DNA of 25,885 nt from Acidobacteriota bacterium (GTDB lineage Bacteria > Acidobacteriota > Thermoanaerobaculia > Thermoanaerobaculales > Sulfomarinibacteraceae): assembly GCA_030637805.1 (NCBI GenBank), contig DAOWFV010000015.1, forward strand, positions 1 through 25,885. The letters are read 5' to 3'. The notes below the pieces were generated by a model that saw nothing but the letters and a program-made list of their open reading frames with translations, did not search any database and was not told where the DNA came from. Made by a program: the position numbers and the translations under genes. Below are positions 21,359-25,885 of the stretch, in pieces (within the stretch, counting starts at the first letter, position 1; every line of letters starts with the position of its first letter).

Positions 21359-24136
21359 ATGAGCTTGCCACCGCAACCATTGCTGGGTCGGATCGCCGCC
21401 GTGGTAATGGTCCTCGTCGTCTGCGCCGGCGCCGCAGCGGCAGAGGGCCTACCGATCAGCAACATCCTGGTGAAGGGGGTGAACCCGGCGGAAACTGCTG
21501 CTATCACCGAGCTCCTGGAGCTCGAGATCGGCAGGCCCCTCGACCGCCGCCACCTGCGCGAGGTCGTGTCGACCCTGTATGCGGGTGGCCAGGTGGAGTG
21601 GCTTCGGGTGGAAGCCGCCGAGTCCGCCGAGGGCATCGACGTCAGGGTCGAGCTCCGCTACCAGGCGCGGATCTCCCAAATCAGGGTTCGCACCAAGAGG
21701 CCCACGCTTCGGGTCAAGATCCATCGGTGGCTGCAGCTGGAGGAGGGAGCCGGCGTCACCGTCGCCGGCGTCGAAGCAGGTCGACGGCGGGTGGAACGCA
21801 AGCTTCGCGACCGCGGCTACACCCAGGCCGTGGTGGAGGCGTACCTGGAGTACAACCGCAAGGCAAACACCGTGGTGGTGGAGTATGTGGTGACGCCGGG
21901 ACCGTCTCAGGTTGTGCGCACGGTGGCCCTCGAGGGAGAGGAAGGGGAGGACATCGCCGCCGCCCTGCCCAAGGTCAAGACCGGGGCCCGTCTCACGGCC
22001 AAGCTGGAGGACCGCCTGCGCACCCGCACCGAGGCCAACCTGCGGCGGATGGGCTACTGGGAGGCCGAGATTATCGACGTCCAGTACCAGGTGGAGGGGC
22101 CCGAGGTCGATGTGCTGGTGACGGCGGACCCGGGACCCCGTTACACGCTCGAGATCGAGGCTCCGTCGGAGAGCGCCAAGGTCGCCGAGAGGGCCTTCCC
22201 CGACCCGGTCGATGAGGAGCTCCATCCGGCCCAGACCGACGCCCTGGCCGAACGGGTTCACGAGAGACTTCAGGAATCGGGCTTCCTCCTGGCGGAGGTT
22301 ACGGCCGATCTCGAGGTCACCGACGAAGAGCAGGTCCTTCGCCTCGACGTCGACCCCGGCCGCAAGCTCAAGGTGGCGGCGGTGGAATTCCCCGGCGCGG
22401 ACAGTCTTGAATGGCGCCAGCTCACTGCGGCGATCCAGGCCAAGCCCGGCTCGGTGGGCGGACGTTTCGGCCAGGGGCTCAGCGACGCCACGCTCGAGGC
22501 CGACCGGAAGGCGCTCGAGGACCTCTACCGCAGCGAGGGCTTCCCCGACGCCTCAGTGGGCACACCGGTGTTCGAGCCCGAGGGCGACGGGGCGGTTCGC
22601 ATCCTCTTTCCGATCGAGGAGGGCCGGCGCTGGTTCCTGGCCGAGCTGCGCATCGAGGGGCTCCCGGTGGAGACGGCCGCCGAGCTCGAGTCGAGGCCGC
22701 TCGGCCTCTTCGAGGGCGTCCCCTGGTCTCCCGCCGCGGCCGAGAACGCCCGTCGCCGTCTCGAAGAGGCGCTGGCCGACACCGGCTACCCGGAGGGACG
22801 CGTTGAGGCCGAGATCGACACCTCGCAGCCCGGGAAAGCGACCGTCGTGCTTCAGGTCGAACCGGGAGACTTCGTCCGCATCGGCAACGTGGTCATCTCC
22901 GGGCTCCGGCAAACCCGCAAGAAGCTGGTCGCGGGCTACGTGCGTCGAGCGGGCGTGGTGCCCGGCGAACCCCTCTCACGCAAGCGGTTGCTGGAGGCCC
23001 GTCGGAGCCTCTACGAGTTGGGCCTGTTCCGGCGCGTGGAGCTGGTCCCCATGCCGGGTCAGGAGCATCGCCAGGTGCGCAACATCGTGGTCCGGCTCGA
23101 GGAGGGCCAACAGAAGTCCTACCTCTTCGGCGTCGGCTACTCCGACAAGGACGCCGCCCGCCTCATCCTGGGCTGGTCCCACCTCAATCTCCTCGGCGGC
23201 GCGCACGCGTTCTCGGCCGAGGTCTCGCTGTCGTCGAACGAGCAGCGGTACTCGCTCTCCCTTCGCGAACGCCGCCCATTCGGTCTCAACCTGCCCGCCT
23301 ACCTGGCCATCTATCGAACCGACGAAGTTCTGGCCGACCGGGATCTGGTGCGCCGTGGGCTGTGGATCGACTTCGGCGATCGGCTCAAACGGCCGCTTCG
23401 ACCCTGGTTCCGTTATGAGTACGAGATCATCCAACAGGAGAACCTCCCCGCCGACATCCCCCCCATCATCGACGACGAGTTCCAGGAATCCAAGGTCGCC
23501 TCGATCACGCCAAGCATCGAGTGGGACACCCGAGACAACCCGCTTGCGCCGACAAAGGGTGTCTTCGCCTCGGCGTCGGTGCAATATGCGTTCCCCGCAT
23601 TCCAAGCCGACGAGCACTTCCTGAAGGTGCAGACCGGAGCAACGGTTTACAGCCCGATCTGGCGCGGCTTCGCGGCCGCCGGTCTTCGCATCGGCATGAT
23701 CGAACCACTCGATAAGGTCTCCGACGTGCCCAAGAATCTGCAGATTCCCTTCGCCTACCGGTTCTTCGCCGGTGGCCGCACGACCCACCGCGCCTTCTAC
23801 ACCGACATGCTCGGCATCCCCGGCCAGACTATCGTCCCGGACCCGGACGATCCCGACGACACAAAGGCCATCGGTGGAAACGCGCTGATCCTCCTCAACC
23901 TCGAATACCGGCGCCGAATCGAAGGTCAGTTCTTTGCAGCGATCTTCGTCGATGCCGGCAACGTCTGGGCATCGCCTTCGGACGTCGAGTTCGGAGACAT
24001 TCGTTGGGGCGCGGGCCTCGGTCTGCACTATCTGACCCCTGCCGGACCCCTGCGCGCAGAGTACGGATGGAAGCTGGATCGCGAGGAGGGCGAATCCAGG
24101 GGAGAGTTCTTTATCAGCTTCGGCGTTCCGTTTTAA
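21359..24136 (+). CDS. bamA: Omp85-family outer-membrane assembly protein (BamA/TamA-like), about seven POTRA domains
   Basis: A 925-residue outer-membrane protein. The signal peptide ends near residue 28 (AGAAAA-EG). I read about seven POTRA-like units, each ending in a hydrophobic strand and PG/EG turn: roughly 31-102, 103-181, 182-259, 260-334, 335-422, 423-503 and 504-583. A 16-strand Omp85 barrel follows (584-925) with EWDTRDNPLAPTKG (720-733), the lid-loop region RFFAGGRTTHRAF (801-813), LHYLTPAGPLRAEYGW (889-904), and a terminal phenylalanine in FISFGVPF, a good beta-signal. BamA inserts outer-membrane proteins; TamA pairs with TamB. The size and POTRA number exceed standard BamA (five) and TamA (three), and adjacency to tamB makes a TamA-like role possible. 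The ATG is four bases after the tamB stop, with only a weak ribosome-binding site. Confidence 0.93.
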   Translation: MSLPPQPLLGRIAAVVMVLVVCAGAAAAEGLPISNILVKGVNPAETAAITELLELEIGRPLDRRHLREVVSTLYAGGQVEWLRVEAAESAEGIDVRVELRYQARISQIRVRTKRPTLRVKIHRWLQLEEGAGVTVAGVEAGRRRVERKLRDRGYTQAVVEAYLEYNRKANTVVVEYVVTPGPSQVVRTVALEGEEGEDIAAALPKVKTGARLTAKLEDRLRTRTEANLRRMGYWEAEIIDVQYQVEGPEVDVLVTADPGPRYTLEIEAPSESAKVAERAFPDPVDEELHPAQTDALAERVHERLQESGFLLAEVTADLEVTDEEQVLRLDVDPGRKLKVAAVEFPGADSLEWRQLTAAIQAKPGSVGGRFGQGLSDATLEADRKALEDLYRSEGFPDASVGTPVFEPEGDGAVRILFPIEEGRRWFLAELRIEGLPVETAAELESRPLGLFEGVPWSPAAAENARRRLEEALADTGYPEGRVEAEIDTSQPGKATVVLQVEPGDFVRIGNVVISGLRQTRKKLVAGYVRRAGVVPGEPLSRKRLLEARRSLYELGLFRRVELVPMPGQEHRQVRNIVVRLEEGQQKSYLFGVGYSDKDAARLILGWSHLNLLGGAHAFSAEVSLSSNEQRYSLSLRERRPFGLNLPAYLAIYRTDEVLADRDLVRRGLWIDFGDRLKRPLRPWFRYEYEIIQQENLPADIPPIIDDEFQESKVASITPSIEWDTRDNPLAPTKGVFASASVQYAFPAFQADEHFLKVQTGATVYSPIWRGFAAAGLRIGMIEPLDKVSDVPKNLQIPFAYRFFAGGRTTHRAFYTDMLGIPGQTIVPDPDDPDDTKAIGGNALILLNLEYRRRIEGQFFAAIFVDAGNVWASPSDVEFGDIRWGAGLGLHYLTPAGPLRAEYGWKLDREEGESRGEFFISFGVPF

Positions 24137-24200
24137 CCCGTCTCCGTGCCTGGATTCGTGCTATTGGCAGGTGACGCGACCTTCTGTCGTCGCGCTCCCC

Positions 24201-24356
<156 letters not shown>

Positions 24357-24365
24357 CTCGACCAC

Positions 24366-24397
24366 TTCACCTCTTCACCTCTTGACCTCCTCACCTG
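24366..24397. repeat. TTCACCTC octamer repeat
   Basis: Four consecutive eight-base units: TTCACCTC, TTCACCTC, TTGACCTC and CTCACCTG. They end two bases before the predicted -10 of the exchanger gene. Confidence 0.7.
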
Positions 24398-24398
24398 C

Positions 24399-24404
24399 TA
24401 GCAT
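24399..24404 (+). promoter_or_regulatory. -10 box of the exchanger gene, suggesting a leaderless mRNA
   Basis: TAGCAT ends nine bases before the ATG at 24414, and no Shine-Dalgarno sequence lies between. A TTCACC 19 bases upstream (24374-24379, in the octamer repeat) is a weak -35 candidate. The arrangement resembles those before nadK and the GST-like gene. Confidence 0.35.
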
Positions 24405-24413
24405 GCTGCGGTC

Positions 24414-25361
24414 ATGAGCATGGTGACTCTTCTGCCGTGGTTGCTGCTTGGGGCGGGCATCGTGTTGCTCGGCATGGGGGCGTCATGGCTGGTGGACGGC
24501 GCCTCGCGCCTCGCCCTACTCCTCGGAATCTCGCCCATGGTGGTCGGGCTGACCGTGGTCGGCTTCGGCACCTCGATGCCCGAGTTCACGGTCTCGGTGC
24601 TGGCCGCCTCCCGCGGAAGCACGGACCTCAGCCTCGGCAACGCGGTGGGCTCGAACATCATGAACCTGCTGCTGGTGCTCGGGGTGGCGGCTGTGCTGGT
24701 CCCGATCCATGTTATCGGGAGCCGGCGCCTGATCACCCGTGACCTCATTTTCGGCCTGTTGCCGGCAGCGGTGTTGCTGGTGTGCGCCCGCGGCGGGTCG
24801 ATCTCACGCCCCACCGCCCTCCTCCTGCTCGGTATTTTTCTCGTCTTCATCACCACCGTCGTGGTGCAGGCGCGGGGCAGGGTCTCGGAGTCGGCCGTGG
24901 TCAGAGGCTCCCCGTTGCGTCATCTCGTGATCACAGCGTTCGGGATTGCGGTGCTTGTGGCGGGCTCAGAGATGTTGGTGAGGGGCGGAGTCGACCTCGC
25001 CCATCGATTCGGCGTCTCCGAGGCCGTCATCGGTCTCACGCTGGTGGCCTTCGGCACCTCGCTGCCCGAGCTCGCAACCTCGGTAGCGGCGGTGCTCAAG
25101 GGCCAGTCGGACATCGGGGTGGGCAACGTTTTGGGCTCCAACGTCTTCAACCTCGGCCTGGTGGTCGGCACCGCCTTCACGTTCCGCCCCGCGACGGTGG
25201 CGACCTTCGTCATCTACCAGGACCTCCCGATCCTCGTCGGAGCAACCTTGTTGGTCGGCCTGATCGTGATCCGCAACGGCCGCATCGGCCGCGGCGAGGC
25301 GGCCGGGATGCTCGCTCTCTTCGCCGGCTACATCGCGTTCGTCGCGATCCGTGGCGGCTAA
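24414..25361 (+). CDS. YrbG-type Na+/Ca2+ exchanger (CaCA family)
   Basis: A 315-residue inner-membrane antiporter with about ten membrane spans. It shows the two inverted alpha-repeats of the calcium/cation antiporter family. The first has GFGTSMPEF (50-58) and GNAVGSN (75-81); the second has AFGTSLPEL (212-220) and GNVLGSN (237-243). The glutamates in the TSxPE motifs are the expected ion ligands. Bacterial relatives (YrbG, NCX_Mj) exchange Na+ for Ca2+, but the ion here is not proven. The ATG at 24414 is favoured by the -10 box nine bases upstream; a second ATG at 24420 would remove only two residues. It is a single gene converging on uvrB. Confidence 0.94.
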   Translation: MSMVTLLPWLLLGAGIVLLGMGASWLVDGASRLALLLGISPMVVGLTVVGFGTSMPEFTVSVLAASRGSTDLSLGNAVGSNIMNLLLVLGVAAVLVPIHVIGSRRLITRDLIFGLLPAAVLLVCARGGSISRPTALLLLGIFLVFITTVVVQARGRVSESAVVRGSPLRHLVITAFGIAVLVAGSEMLVRGGVDLAHRFGVSEAVIGLTLVAFGTSLPELATSVAAVLKGQSDIGVGNVLGSNVFNLGLVVGTAFTFRPATVATFVIYQDLPILVGATLLVGLIVIRNGRIGRGEAAGMLALFAGYIAFVAIRGG

Positions 25362-25366
25362 CCGCC

Positions 25367-25472
25367 AATTCTCAATTTTCAATTCTTAATTCTCAATTAC
25401 GGACCCATGGGACTCGCTGAGTTGGTGGGGGTTGGGCGGAAACTCAAAATTGAGAATTGAGATTTGAGAATT
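25367..25472. repeat. inverted AATTCTC-type repeats between convergent genes
   Basis: AATTCTCAATTTTCAATTC (25367-25385) and the reverse complement of 25454-25472 match at 17 of 19 positions, with a GC-rich loop between. The AT-rich hairpin spans the whole 110-base gap, and its right arm enters the uvrB stop codon. It may serve as a two-way transcription stop, but it lacks a GC stem and T-tail of standard form. Confidence 0.6.
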
Positions 25473-25885
25473 CAGCTCTTGTAGATCTGCTGTCTTCTGA
25501 CATCTTTGAGCCGGTCGCGGAGACGCGCCGCTTCCTCGAACTCGAGCGTCTTCGCCGCGGCCCGCATCCGTTTCTCAAGCTCGGTTATCAGGCGGTTGAG
25601 AGAGGCCGCATCCTCGGGAATCTCGTCGTCGCCTCGTTCTCCCACCCGCAGGGGCCGCTGCCCGGGACCGTAGTAGTCGAGCTCGGCCATGGCCAGCAGC
25701 GGGCTCGCCACATCCTTGATGATGGTCGCCGGCTTGATTCCGTGCTCGGCGTTGTAGGCGGCCTGGGTGGCCCGCCGGCGGCGAGTCTCGCTGATGGCTC
25801 GCTGCATGGAGCCGGTCTCGCGGTCGGCGTAGAGAATCGCCCGCCCTTCGACGTTGCGCGCGGCGCGGCCCATGGTCTGGATGAG
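25472..25885 (-). CDS. uvrB: excinuclease ABC subunit UvrB, C-terminal part (5' end outside window)
   Basis: The frame is open from the window edge and ends with TGA at 25472; 137 residues are visible. It begins LIQTMGRAARNVEGRAILYA, which is helicase motif VI of UvrB with its conserved glutamine and arginines, continues with ADRETGSMQRAISETRRRR and YNAEHGIKPATI, and ends with the UVR domain (LNRLITELEKRMRAAAKTLE, then FEEAARLRDRLK) that contacts UvrC. UvrB is the DNA-damage-verifying helicase-like subunit of nucleotide excision repair. The stop is normal and the UVR domain intact, so this is a truncation by the window, not a pseudogene. Confidence 0.97.
   Translation of the reverse strand, partial: LIQTMGRAARNVEGRAILYADRETGSMQRAISETRRRRATQAAYNAEHGIKPATIIKDVASPLLAMAELDYYGPGQRPLRVGERGDDEIPEDAASLNRLITELEKRMRAAAKTLEFEEAARLRDRLKDVRRQQIYKS

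Overview
The window is GC-rich bacterial chromosome from a diderm (Gram-negative-type) organism. The evidence is an Omp85/BamA-family outer-membrane protein next to a TamB-like protein, and a complete-looking division and cell wall (dcw) cluster headed by mraZ. The gene order, GTG/TTG starts, and intergenic heptamer repeats made me think of Acidobacteriota, perhaps a Thermoanaerobaculia-like lineage. That placement is a guess; no rRNA or other phylogenetic marker was compared.

Layout. Bases 1-1517 (minus strand) hold an alpha/beta hydrolase cut by the window edge and a glutathione S-transferase-like gene, joined by an ATGA overlap. Bases 1518-1966 are a repeat-rich gap with two heptamer arrays and the intrinsic terminator of the dcw operon. 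Bases 1967-15957 (minus strand) are the dcw operon in transcription order mraZ, rsmH, ftsL, ftsI, a 26-codon mini-ORF, murF, mraY, murD, ftsW, murG, murC, ftsQ, ftsA, ftsZ. From ftsL to ftsZ every downstream gene overlaps the one before it. murE, murB and ddl are absent from their usual positions. Upstream of mraZ lie a good sigma70-type promoter and roughly 10-bp-spaced AGTGG repeats that fit an MraZ operator.

Bases 16071-16744 form a divergent intergenic region full of short repeats and hairpins. The plus strand then carries nadK, a tamB-like gene and a bamA/tamA-like gene (16745-24136) as a tight operon. Inverted copies of a composite dispersed repeat sit on both sides of this block. After another repeat-bearing gap come a YrbG-type Na+/Ca2+ exchanger (24414-25361, plus) and, convergent to it, the 3' end of uvrB (25472-25885, minus).

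How it works together. The dcw operon makes UDP-MurNAc-pentapeptide (MurC, D, F; MurE must be encoded elsewhere), lipid I and II (MraY, MurG), septal peptidoglycan (FtsW, FtsI) and the divisome scaffold (FtsZ, A, Q, L). MraZ probably autoregulates it. The plus-strand operon combines NAD kinase with a TamB-like envelope-spanning protein and an Omp85 protein with about seven POTRA domains. The less ordinary observations are the mini-ORF in the murE slot, substitutions in normally invariant FtsW motifs, the flanking inverted repeats, and a recurring TAGNNT box 6-9 bases before stand-alone start codons that suggests leaderless mRNAs. I found no clearly new enzymatic system.
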